Origin: Bacillus sp. OxB-1
GTDB taxonomy: Bacteria > Bacillota > Bacilli > Bacillales_A > Planococcaceae
Length of the DNA stretch: 64,000 bases
Reading direction: 5' to 3'
Assembly (NCBI RefSeq): GCF_000829195.1
Contig: NZ_AP013294.1
Location: 682,001 to 746,000 of the forward strand
How positions within the stretch are numbered: the first letter of the stretch is position 1; each line of letters opens with the position of its first letter. A model generated the notes under the pieces. The model was not told the DNA's origin. It did not search any database and saw only the letters and a list, made by a program, of their open reading frames with translations. Shown here piece after piece: positions 8,089 to 20,950 of this stretch. A program made the translations under genes and the position numbers.

Positions 8089-9033
8089 TCAATCTTCAGT
8101 ACGCAACTCAAGATTCAGCTCGTCTAGTTTTGCTTTGACTTCTTCTAGTGATTTGCGGCCAAGATTGCGCACTTTCATCATTTCGTCTTCGGTCTTGTTG
8201 GCAAGTTCGAGGACGGTATTGATACCTGCACGCTTCAGGCAGTTATAAGAACGCACGGAAAGATCCAATTCCTCGATCGTCATCTCAAGGACCTTCTCTT
8301 TCTGGTTTTCTTCTTTTTCCACCATGATTTCAGCAGTTTGTGCTTCATCTGTCATGCCGACAAAAATATTCAAATGCTCTGTCAGGATCTTTGCCCCGAG
8401 CGAAACCGCTTCTTTTGGACCGATGCTGCCATCTGTCCATATATCAAGTGTCAACTTATCGAAGTTTGTCATTTGACCGACACGAGTGTTTTCCACCTGG
8501 AAGTTGACGCGTGAAACTGGAGTGTAAATAGAGTCGATCGGAATAACACCAATCGCAAGATCCTCACGTTTGTTCTGATCGGAAGGTGCATAGCCTCTCC
8601 CACGGATGGCATACATCCGCATGCGCAGATGTCCGTTTTTACCGAGGGTCGCAATATGAAGTTCCGGATTCAATACTTCCACATCACTATCATGCGTAAT
8701 GTCGGCAGCAGTGACCGTCCCTTCCCCTTTAACATCTATTTCAATCACTTTCTCTTCGTCCGAATAGATTTTGAGAGCCAGTTTCTTCACATTCAAAATG
8801 ATGGTGGCAACGTCTTCCATGACACCTTCAATTGTCGAGAATTCGTGAAGGACCCCATCGATTTGAATAGACGTTACGGCAGCCCCTGGTAATGAGGAAA
8901 GAAGGATGCGGCGCAAGGAGTTTCCTAACGTGTTTCCGTACCCACGCTCCAACGGTTCGATAACGAATTTACCGAACTTGGCATCTTCACTGATCATAAC
9001 TGTTTCAATCTTCGGTTTCTCAATTTCGATCAT
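8089..9033 (-). CDS. rpoA: DNA-directed RNA polymerase subunit alpha
   Basis: Alpha subunit of RNA polymerase, 314 residues as in Bacillus. The N-terminal domain (to about residue 230) dimerises and carries [18 protein letters not shown]. After a short acidic linker, the C-terminal domain has the helix-hairpin-helix [21 protein letters not shown] and [13 protein letters not shown], which bind UP elements and activators. The ATG at 9031-9033 follows GGAGG at eight bases. The 136-base gap to rpsK holds nothing I recognise. Confidence 0.98.
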   Translation of the reverse strand: MIEIEKPKIETVMISEDAKFGKFVIEPLERGYGNTLGNSLRRILLSSLPGAAVTSIQIDGVLHEFSTIEGVMEDVATIILNVKKLALKIYSDEEKVIEIDVKGEGTVTAADITHDSDVEVLNPELHIATLGKNGHLRMRMYAIRGRGYAPSDQNKREDLAIGVIPIDSIYTPVSRVNFQVENTRVGQMTNFDKLTLDIWTDGSIGPKEAVSLGAKILTEHLNIFVGMTDEAQTAEIMVEKEENQKEKVLEMTIEELDLSVRSYNCLKRAGINTVLELANKTEDEMMKVRNLGRKSLEEVKAKLDELNLELRTED

Positions 9034-9169
9034 TCATTTACCCTCCTTCAAAACGTCGAATGTATAGGCCGTTCCATATTGAAATCGATTTTCACAGACG
9101 GCAAATTGCAATCGCACAATTCTAGTATTGGCAAAAATTGTGTTTCTCAATCAAATGGAATAAAAGCCA

Positions 9170-9577
<408 letters not shown>

Positions 9578-9584
9578 TTACTTA

Positions 9585-9950
9585 TTATTTTTTCTTGTTA
9601 GCAACTGTCCGTTTTGGACCTTTACGTGTACGTGCGTTGTTTTTCGTGTTTTGACCGCGAACCGGCAAGCCGCGACGGTGACGGATCCCACGGAAGCTAC
9701 CGATCTCCATCAAACGTTTGATGTTGAGGGAAGTTTCACGGCGAAGGTCCCCTTCGACTTTCAAGCTGTCGATCTGCTCACGAATTTTATCAAGCTCTGC
9801 ATCAGTCAAGTCACGAACGCGTGTTTCTTCAGAAACGCCAGCTCCCGCCAACACTTTTTGTGCAGTTGTTTTACCAATACCGTAAATGTAAGTCAATGAA
9901 ATGACAACGCGCTTATCGCGCGGAACGTCTACTCCAGCAATACGTGCCAT
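9585..9950 (-). CDS. rpsM: 30S ribosomal protein S13
   Basis: Head protein that contacts L5 and the P-site tRNA. The 121 residues start [26 protein letters not shown] and carry the basic C-terminal stretch [22 protein letters not shown]. It follows rpmJ in the standard order. Confidence 0.97.
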   Translation of the reverse strand: MARIAGVDVPRDKRVVISLTYIYGIGKTTAQKVLAGAGVSEETRVRDLTDAELDKIREQIDSLKVEGDLRRETSLNIKRLMEIGSFRGIRHRRGLPVRGQNTKNNARTRKGPKRTVANKKK

Positions 9951-9974
9951 ATACAGTGTGCACCTCCTTTTGAA

Positions 9975-10088
9975 TTAACCTTGTCGTTGTTTATGTTTTG
10001 GATTTTCACAGATTACCATGACTCGGCCGCGTCTGCGGATGATTTTACATTTCTCACAGATCGGTTTTACAGATGGCCTTACTTTCAT
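9975..10088 (-). CDS. rpmJ: 50S ribosomal protein L36
   Basis: Tiny zinc-binding large-subunit protein, 37 residues: [20 protein letters not shown], then [17 protein letters not shown]. The zinc ligands C11, C14, C27 and H32 are present, so this is the zinc-containing form. ATG at 10086-10088, stop at 9975-9977. Located between infA and rpsM as expected. Confidence 0.96.
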   Translation of the reverse strand: MKVRPSVKPICEKCKIIRRRGRVMVICENPKHKQRQG

Positions 10089-10126
10089 CTTACCCAACCT
10101 CCTTCAATAGTCCGGAGTGCAAAAGT

Positions 10127-10345
10127 TTACTTGAAACGGTATGTGATACGACCACGTGTCAAATCGTAAGGCGAAAGTTCCATCGTCACTCTGTCGCCAG
10201 GCAGGATGCGAATAAAGTGCATACGAATCTTACCGGATACATGCGCAAGAATCGTGTGGCCGTTTTCCAGCTCCACTTTAAACATCGCGTTAGGCAACGT
10301 TTCGACTACGGTTCCTTCAACTTCAATTACATCGTCTTTCGCCAT
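10127..10345 (-). CDS. infA: Translation initiation factor IF-1
   Basis: S1/OB-fold factor that occupies the A site during initiation. From ATG 10343-10345 the product is 72 residues: [20 protein letters not shown] at the start and [11 protein letters not shown] at the end. The open frame extends 23 codons upstream, but a GGGAG site precedes the internal ATG and the family starts at MAK. In Bacillus, map and a KOW-domain gene precede infA; here neither is present. Confidence 0.96.
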   Translation of the reverse strand: MAKDDVIEVEGTVVETLPNAMFKVELENGHTILAHVSGKIRMHFIRILPGDRVTMELSPYDLTRGRITYRFK

Positions 10346-10761
10346 CAATCCTGTCTCCCTTCTATATACAATAAAGGTTCTCACCATCGAGCGGCCTCGG
10401 TCGCTTTTCAGCATCCTACAACATATGTCCGGAGTGCATGAATGATGTTCGAAAGACGTCTGTCACATTTCGTTTCCCGCTGGCCGCTCCTGGCTCACAA
10501 AATGGAATCCGCATCAAGTTGGATGGCGGATAACCAAGTGGCCGTGGATGAGTTTTCATTGTGTTATACAGTTCTTTCCACAAAACACATTATACATGCA
10601 CATGCAGGAAAATGCATTCGGTGTGCTCCAGAACGGCATACCCACTGAACTCCGACCAGTTCCTATACCGGGCACCATATGCTTTTGCAGCTCGTTGTAA
10701 TGTCCCTTCCGTGCAGCTGACACAGTGAAAACCTGCAATGACACTCTGTGCCCGGAAAGGA
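10346..10761. other. Gene-less 416-base gap between infA and adk
   Basis: This is where Bacillus has map (methionine aminopeptidase) and a small KOW-domain gene; neither can be read in any frame. The largest minus-strand frame (69 codons, 10556-10765) resembles nothing I know. A TATAAT on the minus strand at 10589-10594 with a poor -35 (ATGCAT at 10612-10617) might give infA its own promoter. Otherwise I see no structure. Confidence 0.5.
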
Positions 10762-11460
<699 letters not shown>

Positions 11461-12753
11461 TTATTTGATAAACCCTTTGTAATGCCGCTTCACAAGCTGC
11501 GACTCCAGTTGTTTCATCGTTTCCAGAGCAACCCCGACGACGATGAGCAAACTTGTTCCGCCGATTTGCATGGCAGACGGGAGATTTGCGAACTTGATGA
11601 AGAAAATCGGCATGACGGCAACGGTCGCCAGGAAGATTGCACCGACAAACGTAAGTCGGTACAGCGTGCTGGTCAAGTAGTCCTGCGTGTTCTTCCCTGG
11701 ACGGATGCCCGGGATGTATGCGCCCTGTTTTTTCAGATTGTCTGCAATGTTTTCCGGGTTCACTTGGATGAACGCATAGAAATACGTGAACGCGAGGATC
11801 AATGCGACATAGAAGAGCAAACCTAATGGCTTCTCGTAGTCGAACGTGTTCATGATGAACGCTGTCACACTGTTCGGTTCAAAGAATGCAGCAATCGATT
11901 GTGGTGTTATGAAAAACGCCACAGCAAAGATCACGGGAATGACCCCTGCAGCATTTAATTTCAATGGTAAATGTGTCTGTTGGCCAGCCGTCGTTTGACC
12001 GCGTCCTGTGACACGCTTCGCATATTGGATCGGAATTTTACGCAAGGCTTCTTGGACGTAAATGACTCCGACAATTACCGCTATGATCACGAGGAGCAAT
12101 AGGAGCATGATCGCCAGTTTGATGAATAGCGCATCGCCCGCATCCTGGATCTGAGTTGCGTAAAGTTGGTTGACTGCATTCGGGATAGCCGACACAATCC
12201 CGGCAAAGATGATAATGGAAATCCCATTTCCGACACCTTTCGCCGTAATTTGCTCGCCCAGCCATAGAAGAAATGCAGTTCCTGCCGTCAATACGATCGC
12301 GATAACCACATATGTCGAAACACCTTCGCTTATGATCAGCTTGCCATCATACATCCGGTTGAACCCGAAAGACATGGCGATCGCTTGGATAAACGCAAGG
12401 ATTATAGTGAAATACCGTGTGAACTGCGCAAGCTTCCGTCTTCCGACATCCCCTTGCTTCGCCCATTCAGTGAATTTCGGCACAACATCCATTTGCAGAA
12501 GCTGCACAATAATGGATGCCGTAATGTACGGCATGATTCCCATCGCAAAGATGGAGAACTGCGCTAATGCGCCACCGCCAAAAGTGTTCAATAACCCAAT
12601 GAACTGATTTGTTTCCTGTTGTAAAGCAGTTGCATCAACGTTCGGAACGGGAATGAATGTCCCGAGTCGGAAAACGATGAGCATAAGCAGTGTGAAAATG
12701 ATTTTAGATCGGATATCTCTAACACGCATGAAGTTGGAGATCGTCTGAAACAT
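11461..12753 (-). CDS. secY: Preprotein translocase subunit SecY
   Basis: Pore subunit of the SecYEG channel in the cytoplasmic membrane. The 430 residues contain ten hydrophobic segments; MRVRDIRSKIIFTLLML opens helix 1, GNGISIIIFAGI and IPGIRPGKNTQDYL are conserved loops. It overlaps the rplO stop by one base, so secretion-pore synthesis is coupled to the spc operon. The partner secE lies at 39.6-39.8 kb. Confidence 0.97.
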   Translation of the reverse strand: MFQTISNFMRVRDIRSKIIFTLLMLIVFRLGTFIPVPNVDATALQQETNQFIGLLNTFGGGALAQFSIFAMGIMPYITASIIVQLLQMDVVPKFTEWAKQGDVGRRKLAQFTRYFTIILAFIQAIAMSFGFNRMYDGKLIISEGVSTYVVIAIVLTAGTAFLLWLGEQITAKGVGNGISIIIFAGIVSAIPNAVNQLYATQIQDAGDALFIKLAIMLLLLLVIIAVIVGVIYVQEALRKIPIQYAKRVTGRGQTTAGQQTHLPLKLNAAGVIPVIFAVAFFITPQSIAAFFEPNSVTAFIMNTFDYEKPLGLLFYVALILAFTYFYAFIQVNPENIADNLKKQGAYIPGIRPGKNTQDYLTSTLYRLTFVGAIFLATVAVMPIFFIKFANLPSAMQIGGTSLLIVVGVALETMKQLESQLVKRHYKGFIK

Positions 12754-13193
12754 TAAATCACCTCGGTTTGCCCGCCCGCTTTCTCAATGGCTTCTTTCGC
12801 AGAAGCGGAGAATTTGTGAGCTTTGACAGTGATCTTTTTCTCAAGAGTTCCGTTTCCAAGAATCTTAATCCCAGATTTGGCGTTGCTCACGATGCCTGAT
12901 TCGATCAAAAGCTCAGGAGTCACTTCTGCACCTTCGTCAAAACGATTCAACGTATCCAGGTTGACGATCGCGTATTCCTTGCGATTGATGTTTGTGAACC
13001 CACGTTTAGGCAAGCGTTGGAAAAGTGGAATTTGCCCACCTTCAAACCCTAAACGCACGCCACCGCCGGAACGTGAATTTTGACCGTCATGACCGCGACC
13101 AGATGTTTTACCGTGACCTGATCCTGTTCCGCGTCCAACACGTTTGCGTTGTTTACGAGCGCCTTCGGCTGGTTTCATTTCGTGTAGTTTCAT
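12753..13193 (-). CDS. rplO: 50S ribosomal protein L15
   Basis: Large-subunit assembly protein, 146 residues. The start [22 protein letters not shown] and the glycine-rich [20 protein letters not shown] are characteristic. It lies between rpmD and secY and shares one base with secY. Confidence 0.97.
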   Translation of the reverse strand: MKLHEMKPAEGARKQRKRVGRGTGSGHGKTSGRGHDGQNSRSGGGVRLGFEGGQIPLFQRLPKRGFTNINRKEYAIVNLDTLNRFDEGAEVTPELLIESGIVSNAKSGIKILGNGTLEKKITVKAHKFSASAKEAIEKAGGQTEVI

Positions 13194-13224
13194 CTTTTGG
13201 CACCTCCTTATTTCAAAATAGGAA

Positions 13225-13407
13225 TTATTGTTCTTTTACTGAGACCAAGTGATTCACTCTGTTGATCATGCCGCGGATTGCGACGTTATCTTCGTGTTCC
13301 ACTGTTTGGTTCAGCTTGCGAAGTCCAAGTGCTTCAACTGTTTTGCGTTGTGCCGGCTTTGAGCCGATTACGCTCTTTTTAAGGGTGATTTCAAGTTTGT
13401 TCGCCAT
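13225..13407 (-). CDS. rpmD: 50S ribosomal protein L30
   Basis: Small large-subunit protein, 60 residues. [25 protein letters not shown] is split here over the conserved first strand and helix, and [13 protein letters not shown] ends the fold. Standard place between rpsE and rplO. Confidence 0.96.
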   Translation of the reverse strand: MANKLEITLKKSVIGSKPAQRKTVEALGLRKLNQTVEHEDNVAIRGMINRVNHLVSVKEQ

Positions 13408-13420
13408 TGTGTTTCCCCCC

Positions 13421-13921
13421 TTAACCTAGCAGTTCTTCTACAGATTTGCCGCGTAGTTTAGCTACTTCCTCAGCGCGTTTTAGTTCTTTCAATCCAGCGA
13501 TTGTTGCACGGACCATGTTGATCGGTGTGCTAGATCCGAGGGATTTTGAAAGGATATCTGTGATGCCTGCGAGTTCAAGTACCGCACGGACAGGTCCGCC
13601 TGCGATAACTCCAGTACCCGGTGCAGCTGGTTTGATGAGGATCTGTCCTGCACCAAAGCGACCAATCACTTCGTGTGGAGTAGTTCCTTTGACCATCGGT
13701 ACGACAACCAAATTCTTTTTCGCATCTTCGATTGCTTTACGGATTGCATCTGGTACTTCTTGTGCTTTCCCAGTACCGAATCCGACACGTCCGTTTTTAT
13801 CTCCGACTACGACAAGAGCAGTGAAGCGGAAACGACGTCCACCTTTCACGACTTTAGCTACACGGTTGATCGTAACTACGCGCTCTTCGAATTCACTTTT
13901 ATTTTGATCATTACGACGCAT
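13421..13921 (-). CDS. rpsE: 30S ribosomal protein S5
   Basis: Small-subunit protein involved in decoding accuracy and the mRNA helicase entry site. The 166 residues include [20 protein letters not shown] and [16 protein letters not shown]. The spectinomycin-contact loop [10 protein letters not shown] looks unaltered. It lies between rplR and rpmD. Confidence 0.97.
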   Translation of the reverse strand: MRRNDQNKSEFEERVVTINRVAKVVKGGRRFRFTALVVVGDKNGRVGFGTGKAQEVPDAIRKAIEDAKKNLVVVPMVKGTTPHEVIGRFGAGQILIKPAAPGTGVIAGGPVRAVLELAGITDILSKSLGSSTPINMVRATIAGLKELKRAEEVAKLRGKSVEELLG

Positions 13922-13943
13922 GAAATATGTCCCTCCTTCTTAA

Positions 13944-14306
13944 TTAAAATTCCAGACCGTTTTCACGAGCTGCGTCCGCAAGAGCCTTTACACGGCCGTG
14001 AAATAAGTATCCGCCACGGTCGAAAACAACTGTTTTCACATCTTTTTCAGTCGCTTTTTTCGCGATCATTTCGCCCACCTTGGCTGCTGCCGCAGTGTCT
14101 GATTTCGATTCGCCGGCAAACTCCTTATCCATTGTCGAAGCACTTGCAATCGTCACTGAGTTGATATCATCGATCAATTGCGCATAGATGTGCTTGTTGG
14201 AACGGAAAACATTCAAACGTGGACGAGCTGCAGTTCCGCTGATTTTCGTACGGACACGGCTATGACGTTTTTTACGCACTGCGTTTTTGTCTTGTTTCGT
14301 AATCAT
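13944..14306 (-). CDS. rplR: 50S ribosomal protein L18
   Basis: Binds 5S rRNA in the central protuberance. The product is 120 residues from ATG 14304-14306 ([19 protein letters not shown]), which has AAGGAG at a normal distance; a GTG three codons earlier lies too close to it. [20 protein letters not shown] near the C-terminus is diagnostic. Confidence 0.97.
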   Translation of the reverse strand: MITKQDKNAVRKKRHSRVRTKISGTAARPRLNVFRSNKHIYAQLIDDINSVTIASASTMDKEFAGESKSDTAAAAKVGEMIAKKATEKDVKTVVFDRGGYLFHGRVKALADAARENGLEF

Positions 14307-14340
14307 CGTGGTCACTCCTTCCGGATGCCTTTAAGCGGCA

Positions 14341-14880
14341 TTATTTACCTGTTTTACCTTCTTTACGACGTACGTGTTCGCCTTCGTAGCGAATCCCTTT
14401 GCCTTTGTATGGCTCTGGTGGACGTACTTGACGGATGTTCGATGCAAGTGCACCAACGCGTTCTTTGTTAATTCCGCGAACGATGACTTTTGTGTTGGAA
14501 GGAACTTCGACTTCGACGCCATCTTCCGGTGTGAACTCAACTGGATGTGAGTATCCGACGTTCAAGACTAGTTTCTTCCCTTGAAGCTGAGCACGATACC
14601 CGACCCCGATCAATTCCAATGAACGTTCGAATCCTTTTGAAACACCTGTTACCATGTTATCAAGAAGAGAACGTGTTGTTCCGTGGATAGAACGGTGTTC
14701 TTTGGACTCAGTAGGGCGTGTCAACGTGATCACGTTGCCTTCCTGCTCGATTTTAATATCCGAATTAAATGTGTTTGTAAGTTCGCCTTTCGGTCCTTTG
14801 ACAGTGACGAAGTTGTTGTCAGCGATAGTGACTGTCACGCCTTCAGGTACCTCAATCGGCTTATTGCCAATACGGGACAT
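14341..14880 (-). CDS. rplF: 50S ribosomal protein L6
   Basis: Two-domain protein near the factor-binding site. The 179 residues begin [15 protein letters not shown] and end with [20 protein letters not shown], the conserved C-terminal motif. It sits between rpsH and rplR. Confidence 0.97.
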   Translation of the reverse strand: MSRIGNKPIEVPEGVTVTIADNNFVTVKGPKGELTNTFNSDIKIEQEGNVITLTRPTESKEHRSIHGTTRSLLDNMVTGVSKGFERSLELIGVGYRAQLQGKKLVLNVGYSHPVEFTPEDGVEVEVPSNTKVIVRGINKERVGALASNIRQVRPPEPYKGKGIRYEGEHVRRKEGKTGK

Positions 14881-14910
14881 TCCATTGCACCTCCATTCAT
14901 TTGTTGCGGA

Positions 14911-15309
14911 TTACCAGACGTATGCTACTACTTCTCCGCCTACTTGTTTCGCGCGCGCTTCTTTGTCAGTCAACACGCCGTGTGATGTGGAAACGAGGGC
15001 GATGCCTAAGCCATTCAAAACTTTTGGCACTTCGTTCGATTTCGCATATACACGAAGACCTGGTTTCGAAATACGTTTTAGACCAGTGATGACACGCTCG
15101 TTGTTTTGACCATATTTAAGGAAAATGCGGATGATGCCTTGTTTGCTATCTTCCACGTATTCAACATCGCGGACGAAACCTTCACGTTTCAAGATTTCTG
15201 CGATTTCTTTTTTCATGTTAGAAGCAGGTACTTCAAGCTTCTCGTGACGAACCATGTTCGCGTTACGAATGCGTGTAAGCATATCTGCGATCGGATCACT
15301 CATTGTCAT
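14911..15309 (-). CDS. rpsH: 30S ribosomal protein S8
   Basis: Primary 16S rRNA-binding protein. The 132 residues begin [19 protein letters not shown] and contain [20 protein letters not shown] before the end, as usual. In Enterobacteria S8 regulates the spc operon; no such site is evident here. Confidence 0.97.
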   Translation of the reverse strand: MTMSDPIADMLTRIRNANMVRHEKLEVPASNMKKEIAEILKREGFVRDVEYVEDSKQGIIRIFLKYGQNNERVITGLKRISKPGLRVYAKSNEVPKVLNGLGIALVSTSHGVLTDKEARAKQVGGEVVAYVW

Positions 15310-15339
15310 TCCATTTACCTCCTTCCCAAATTTAGGGGA

Positions 15340-15540
<201 letters not shown>

Positions 15541-15545
15541 TTAGT

Positions 15546-16085
15546 TTACTTTTGGAACGGCATGCCGAACTGCGTCAAGAGCTCACGAGCTTCTTCGTCT
15601 GAGTTTGCAGTCGTAACGATGACGATATCCATACCGCGAATTTTAGAAACTTTATCGTAGTCGATTTCAGGGAAAATAAGTTGTTCTTTCACACCAAGTG
15701 TGTAGTTTCCGCGACCGTCGAATGCTTTCTTGGAAACACCACGGAAGTCACGTACACGCGGTAGGGAAATTGAGATCAGCTTATCGAGGAATTCGTACAT
15801 ACGCTCGCCGCGCAATGTAACTTTCGCTCCGATTGGCATTCCTTCACGAAGACGGAATCCAGCGATCGATTTCTTCGCTTTTGTGATGACCGGCTTTTGG
15901 CCGGAGATGATTGTCAAATCTTCCACTGCCGCATCAAGTGCTTTAGCGTTTTGGACCGCATCACCAACACCCATGTTAATGACGATTTTGTCCACTTTCG
16001 GTACTTGCATTACGGATGTATAGTCAAACTTGCTCATGAGAGCAGGTGTGATCTCTGTATTGAACTTTTCTTTTAAACGGCTCAT
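15546..16085 (-). CDS. rplE: 50S ribosomal protein L5
   Basis: Binds 5S rRNA and contacts the P-site tRNA and S13. The 179 residues include [32 protein letters not shown] and the C-terminal [14 protein letters not shown]. Standard place between rplX and rpsN. Confidence 0.97.
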   Translation of the reverse strand: MSRLKEKFNTEITPALMSKFDYTSVMQVPKVDKIVINMGVGDAVQNAKALDAAVEDLTIISGQKPVITKAKKSIAGFRLREGMPIGAKVTLRGERMYEFLDKLISISLPRVRDFRGVSKKAFDGRGNYTLGVKEQLIFPEIDYDKVSKIRGMDIVIVTTANSDEEARELLTQFGMPFQK

Positions 16086-16112
16086 CTATTGGACCTCCTT
16101 TCATCTTGTCGC

Positions 16113-16424
16113 TTATTTATCCAGTGATTCACCGGATTTTTTAGCAACACGAACTTTTTTGCCATCTTCGAATTTGTATCCTACCCGACTTGGCTCGCCT
16201 GTTTTAGGATCGATGACCATGACGTTCGATACATGGATCGTCGCCTCTTGGCTGATGATTCCACCTTGAGGATTTTCTTGATTCGGTTTCGTATGTTTTT
16301 TGATGATGTTGACACCTTCAACAAGCACACGGTCCTTTTTAGGGAAAGCAGCAAGAATCACACCGGTTTTACCTTTGTCTTTACCAGTGATGACCATCAC
16401 TTTATCACCTTTTTTAACATGCAT
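16113..16424 (-). CDS. rplX: 50S ribosomal protein L24
   Basis: Assembly-initiator protein with an N-terminal KOW fold. The 103 residues begin [19 protein letters not shown] and contain [15 protein letters not shown] and the Gly-Gly-Ile turn before the C-terminal half. It lies between rplN and rplE. Confidence 0.97.
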   Translation of the reverse strand: MHVKKGDKVMVITGKDKGKTGVILAAFPKKDRVLVEGVNIIKKHTKPNQENPQGGIISQEATIHVSNVMVIDPKTGEPSRVGYKFEDGKKVRVAKKSGESLDK

Positions 16425-16459
16425 TCTGTCGCACCTCCTTGATTGGCACTCTCATGGGA

Positions 16460-16828
16460 TTAAAGAACTTCTGGAGCGAGTGAAATGATTTTCATGAAGT
16501 TGCTGTCGCGCAGTTCACGAGCAACCGGTCCGAAAATACGAGTTCCACGCGGGCTCTTGTCGTCACGGATGATAACGCATGCGTTCTCGTCAAACGTGAT
16601 GTAGGAACCGTCTTTACGACGAACTCCGCTTTTTGTGCGAACGATAACTGCTTTTACGATGTCGCCTTTCTTGACAACGCCGCCTGGTGTAGCTTTCTTC
16701 ACTGTACATACGACAACATCACCGATATTTGCAATCTTACGGCCTGTTCCGCCTAGTACTTTAATTGTGAGAACTTCACGAGCGCCTGAGTTGTCGGCAA
16801 CTTTCATACGACTTTCCTGTTGGATCAT
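16460..16828 (-). CDS. rplN: 50S ribosomal protein L14
   Basis: Interface protein contacting 16S helix 44. The 122 residues start [19 protein letters not shown], which is diagnostic, and end with LREL-like [19 protein letters not shown]. Located between rpsQ and rplX. Confidence 0.97.
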   Translation of the reverse strand: MIQQESRMKVADNSGAREVLTIKVLGGTGRKIANIGDVVVCTVKKATPGGVVKKGDIVKAVIVRTKSGVRRKDGSYITFDENACVIIRDDKSPRGTRIFGPVARELRDSNFMKIISLAPEVL

Positions 16829-16868
16829 TGAGGTACCCTCCTCTCGGATTTAAATCTCCGAACGTAAT

Positions 16869-17132
16869 TTAGATGATGATCGCTTTCTCGACGATTTCCG
16901 TTACACGGAAACGCTTTGTCGCCGATAATGGACGAGTTTCCATAATGCGGACGATGTCTCCGATTTTCGCTTCGTTCAATTCATCATGGGCCTTGAACTT
17001 TTTAGAATACTTTACACGCTTGCCGTATAAAGAGTGCTTCTTTTGCGTTTCGACCATTACAGTAACTGTTTTATCCATTTTGTCGGATACGACACGGCCT
17101 GTATATACTTTGCGCTGGTTACGCTCAGTCAT
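16869..17132 (-). CDS. rpsQ: 30S ribosomal protein S17
   Basis: OB-fold 16S rRNA-binding protein. The ATG at 17130-17132 ([20 protein letters not shown]) has GGAGG eight bases upstream, giving 87 residues; the six extra upstream codons are discarded. [20 protein letters not shown] is typical. Confidence 0.97.
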   Translation of the reverse strand: MTERNQRKVYTGRVVSDKMDKTVTVMVETQKKHSLYGKRVKYSKKFKAHDELNEAKIGDIVRIMETRPLSATKRFRVTEIVEKAIII

Positions 17133-17149
17133 GGCTGCAACCTCCTTCA

Positions 17150-17774
<625 letters not shown>

Positions 17775-17775
17775 A

Positions 17776-18432
17776 TTAGTTGCCTCCTTCCTCAGAGTTC
17801 TTCTTCACTGGAAGGACTTCTCCACGGTAAATCCATACTTTGACACCTAGTTTACCGTAAGTTGTGTCTGCTTCTGCGTGCGCATAGTCGATATCTGCAC
17901 GAAGCGTATGGAGTGGAACAGTACCTTCGCTGTAGTGCTCCGCACGTGCGATGTCAGCACCGCCAAGACGTCCGGATACTTGTGTTTTGATTCCTTTCGC
18001 GCCAGCACGGATTGTGCGTTGGATCGCTTGTTTCTGTGCACGACGGAATGATACACGGCTTTCCAATTGACGTGCGATTGATTCTGCAACCAATTTCGCG
18101 TCAAGGTCAGCGCGTTTGATTTCAACGATGTTGATGTGTACACGCTTGCCAGTCAATTCGTTCAGGCTTTTACGAAGTGCTTCGACCTCGGAGCCACCTT
18201 TTCCGATTACCATACCTGGCTTCGCAGTGTGAATTGTAATATTAACGCGTTTTGCAGCACGCTCGATCTCCACTTTAGAAACAGAAGCGTCTACAAGACG
18301 TTTTTCGATAAAATCACGGATTTTCAAGTCTTCGTGTAAAAGAGTCGCATAGTCTTTTTCTGCATACCATTTGGACTCCCAGTCACGGATGATACCGACC
18401 CGCAACCCGTTAGGATGTACTTTTTGACCCAC
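17776..18432 (-). CDS. rpsC: 30S ribosomal protein S3
   Basis: Lines the mRNA entry channel. The 218 residues begin [20 protein letters not shown] and contain the KH motif [14 protein letters not shown] and [18 protein letters not shown]. Standard place between rplV and rplP. Confidence 0.97.
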   Translation of the reverse strand: MGQKVHPNGLRVGIIRDWESKWYAEKDYATLLHEDLKIRDFIEKRLVDASVSKVEIERAAKRVNITIHTAKPGMVIGKGGSEVEALRKSLNELTGKRVHINIVEIKRADLDAKLVAESIARQLESRVSFRRAQKQAIQRTIRAGAKGIKTQVSGRLGGADIARAEHYSEGTVPLHTLRADIDYAHAEADTTYGKLGVKVWIYRGEVLPVKKNSEEGGN

Positions 18433-18435
18433 GAA

Positions 18436-18780
18436 TTATCCCTCCTTCTTTTCTGATACCACTACAGTGATGTGGCTCGTACGTTTGTTGATCGCACTTG
18501 CACGGCCTTGTGCGCGTGGACGGAAACGTTTCATTGTCGGACCTTCGTCAACGAATACTTCGCTAACAATTAGGTTTTCGACATCCATTTCATAGTTGTG
18601 TTCAGCGTTCGCTAGAGCTGAATTCAGTACCTTCTCTACGACCGGAGATGCCGCTTTTGGCGTCAGGCGTAGAATCGCGACAGCTTCACCGACTTTTTTG
18701 CCCCGGATAAGATCAACGACCATACGGACTTTGCGAGGAGCAATACGGACTGTGCGGGCAGTAGCTTTTGCTTGTTGCAT
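18436..18780 (-). CDS. rplV: 50S ribosomal protein L22
   Basis: Its long hairpin lines the exit tunnel; changes there can give macrolide resistance. The product is 114 residues from ATG 18778-18780, with GGAGG eight bases upstream; the preceding TTG is not needed. The hairpin [20 protein letters not shown] shows no obvious insertion or deletion. Confidence 0.97.
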   Translation of the reverse strand: MQQAKATARTVRIAPRKVRMVVDLIRGKKVGEAVAILRLTPKAASPVVEKVLNSALANAEHNYEMDVENLIVSEVFVDEGPTMKRFRPRAQGRASAINKRTSHITVVVSEKKEG

Positions 18781-18799
18781 CAAAATAACCTCCTCTCAA

Positions 18800-19078
18800 T
18801 TAACGTCTTGTTTTCTTATCGTCGGCGCCATGTCCTTTGTATGTGCGCGTCGGTGCGAATTCACCTAGTTTATGACCTACCATATCTTCAGTCACATAAA
18901 CAGGAACGTGCTTACGACCGTCGTATACAGCAATCGTCATTCCGATGAACGACGGGAAGATTGTTGAACGGCGAGACCAAGTTTTGATTACCTGTTTTTT
19001 CTCTGAGTCCTTTTGTGCTTCCACCTTTTTCATTAGGTGATCGTCAACAAAAGGTCCTTTTTTCAAGCTGCGGCCCAT
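18800..19078 (-). CDS. rpsS: 30S ribosomal protein S19
   Basis: Head protein that contacts A-site tRNA and S13. The 92 residues from ATG 19076-19078 read [24 protein letters not shown] lies upstream at a good distance, so the 12 earlier codons are excluded. [20 protein letters not shown] ends the domain. Confidence 0.97.
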   Translation of the reverse strand: MGRSLKKGPFVDDHLMKKVEAQKDSEKKQVIKTWSRRSTIFPSFIGMTIAVYDGRKHVPVYVTEDMVGHKLGEFAPTRTYKGHGADDKKTRR

Positions 19079-19138
19079 GTCGGAACCTCCCTCCGTGTGT
19101 GTACTACGGTCCAATCATTGAACCGCAGTGCATCCACA

Positions 19139-19969
19139 TTATTTTTTACGACGACGAACGATGAGTTTGTCGGATTTTTTGTTTTTCTTACGAGTTTTAA
19201 GACCAAGTGCCGGTTTACCCCAAGGAGTAACTGGGCTCGGACGACCGATTGGTGTACGGCCTTCCCCACCACCGTGTGGGTGATCGTTCGGGTTCATGAC
19301 AGATCCGCGGACTGCTGGACGTTTTCCTAACCAGCGGGAGCGACCTGCTTTACCGATGTTGATCAATTCATGTTGTTCGTTTCCGACTTGACCGATTGTA
19401 GCGCGGCAAGTGGAAAGGATCATGCGGACTTCACCGGATTGCAGACGAATGATGACGTATTTGCCTTCACGTCCAAGCAGTTGTGCTGAAGTACCAGCTG
19501 AACGTACCAATTGTCCGCCTTTTCCTGGTTTCAATTCGATGTTATGAATTGTTGAACCCATTGGAATGTTTTCTAGTGGAAGAGTGTTACCTACGCGGAT
19601 ATCTGCATCCGGACCAGACATGACTGTCATGCCGACTTGCAATCCTTTCGGTGCGAGGATATAACGTTTCTCCCCATCTGCGTAATTGATCAGCGCAATG
19701 TTCGCCGAACGGTTTGGATCGTATTCGATTGTAGCAACGCGTCCAGGAATGCCATCTTTGCGACGTTGGAAATCGATGATCCGGTATTGGCGCTTGTGGC
19801 CGCCACCTTGGTGACGAACAGTAGTCCTACCTGTGTTGTTACGGCCGCCTTTCCGAGTAATCGGTGCAAGCAATGATTTTTCCGGCTTATCCGTCGTGAT
19901 TGCGGAGTAGTCCGAAGAAGTCATGTTACGACGTCCGTTGGAGGTAGGTTTGTATTTCTTAATCGCCAT
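19139..19969 (-). CDS. rplB: 50S ribosomal protein L2
   Basis: Highly conserved protein needed for subunit association and peptidyl transfer. The 276 residues include the conserved histidine loop [20 protein letters not shown] near residue 220-240 and the basic C-terminus [18 protein letters not shown]. Located between rplW and rpsS. Confidence 0.98.
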   Translation of the reverse strand: MAIKKYKPTSNGRRNMTSSDYSAITTDKPEKSLLAPITRKGGRNNTGRTTVRHQGGGHKRQYRIIDFQRRKDGIPGRVATIEYDPNRSANIALINYADGEKRYILAPKGLQVGMTVMSGPDADIRVGNTLPLENIPMGSTIHNIELKPGKGGQLVRSAGTSAQLLGREGKYVIIRLQSGEVRMILSTCRATIGQVGNEQHELINIGKAGRSRWLGKRPAVRGSVMNPNDHPHGGGEGRTPIGRPSPVTPWGKPALGLKTRKKNKKSDKLIVRRRKK

Positions 19970-20014
19970 TGTTGTTCCCTCCTTCGTATAATTGACTAGC
20001 TTGTGTTATTTCAA

Positions 20015-20299
20015 TCAGATTTCGAATAGTTCAATGTCTTTCGAGTCTGCTGTCAGGGTAACGATCGCTTTACGGCGTTTGTTCGTGTAACCTGCATGGC
20101 GACCCATACGTTTGAACTTGCCTTTGTAGTTCTGAACGTTGACTTTTTCAACGTCTACACCGAAGATTTCTTCGACCGCTTGTTTGATGTGCGTTTTATT
20201 TGCACGAGTGTCGACTTCGAATGTATATTTTCTGAGTTCCATTTGTTCAGAAGAACGCTCGGTAATGACCGGACGTTTTAATACATCACGTGCTTCCAT
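20015..20299 (-). CDS. rplW: 50S ribosomal protein L23
   Basis: Sits at the tunnel exit and is the docking site for trigger factor and SRP. The 94 residues begin [40 protein letters not shown] is conserved. The start shares a base with the rplD stop. Confidence 0.97.
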   Translation of the reverse strand: MEARDVLKRPVITERSSEQMELRKYTFEVDTRANKTHIKQAVEEIFGVDVEKVNVQNYKGKFKRMGRHAGYTNKRRKAIVTLTADSKDIELFEI

Positions 20300-20922
20300 T
20301 AACCAAGCACCTCCTCTACTTTTTGGACTGCTGCTTTCGTCATGACGAGTTTGTCGTGACCGACAAGATCAAGGACGTTAATGCCGTTTGCAGTGATGAC
20401 GCTGACGCCAGGGATGTTGCGTGCAGATAGTGCAACTGTTTCATCCAGATCAGCCGTGACAATCAATGCTTTCTTGTCGATGGAAAGAGCGGAAAGAACT
20501 TTCATGAATTCTTTTGTTTTTGGCGCATCAAATGCAAGTCCTTCAAGAACGATCAGGTTCTCTTCACGCACTTTTGAAGAAAGTGCAGAGCGAAGGGCCA
20601 ATCTACGGACTTTTTTCGGCAATTTGTAGCTGTAGCTACGTGGTGCTGGACCGAATACGATACCACCGCCACGCCATTGTGGTGAACGGATGGAACCTTG
20701 ACGTGCACGTCCAGTCCCTTTTTGGCGCCATGGTTTACGGCCGCCGCCAGCGACTTCTGCGCGTGTTTTTACTTTATGGTTCCCTTGGCGCAAAGAAGCG
20801 CGTTGTTGAACCAATGTTTCGAATAGGACTGCTTCGTTCGGCTCGATTCCGAAGATCGCATCGTTCAATTCGATGTCGCCGACAGTAGAACCAGTCTGGT
20901 TTAGTACGGATACTTTAGGCAT
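20299..20922 (-). CDS. rplD: 50S ribosomal protein L4
   Basis: Its loop forms part of the exit-tunnel constriction. The 207 residues contain [20 protein letters not shown] and, at the loop tip, [20 protein letters not shown]. No change is obvious at the macrolide-contact loop. It overlaps rplW by one base. Confidence 0.97.
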   Translation of the reverse strand: MPKVSVLNQTGSTVGDIELNDAIFGIEPNEAVLFETLVQQRASLRQGNHKVKTRAEVAGGGRKPWRQKGTGRARQGSIRSPQWRGGGIVFGPAPRSYSYKLPKKVRRLALRSALSSKVREENLIVLEGLAFDAPKTKEFMKVLSALSIDKKALIVTADLDETVALSARNIPGVSVITANGINVLDLVGHDKLVMTKAAVQKVEEVLG

Positions 20923-20950
20923 TCTGTTTTCCTCCTTCCTTTACTGATGA

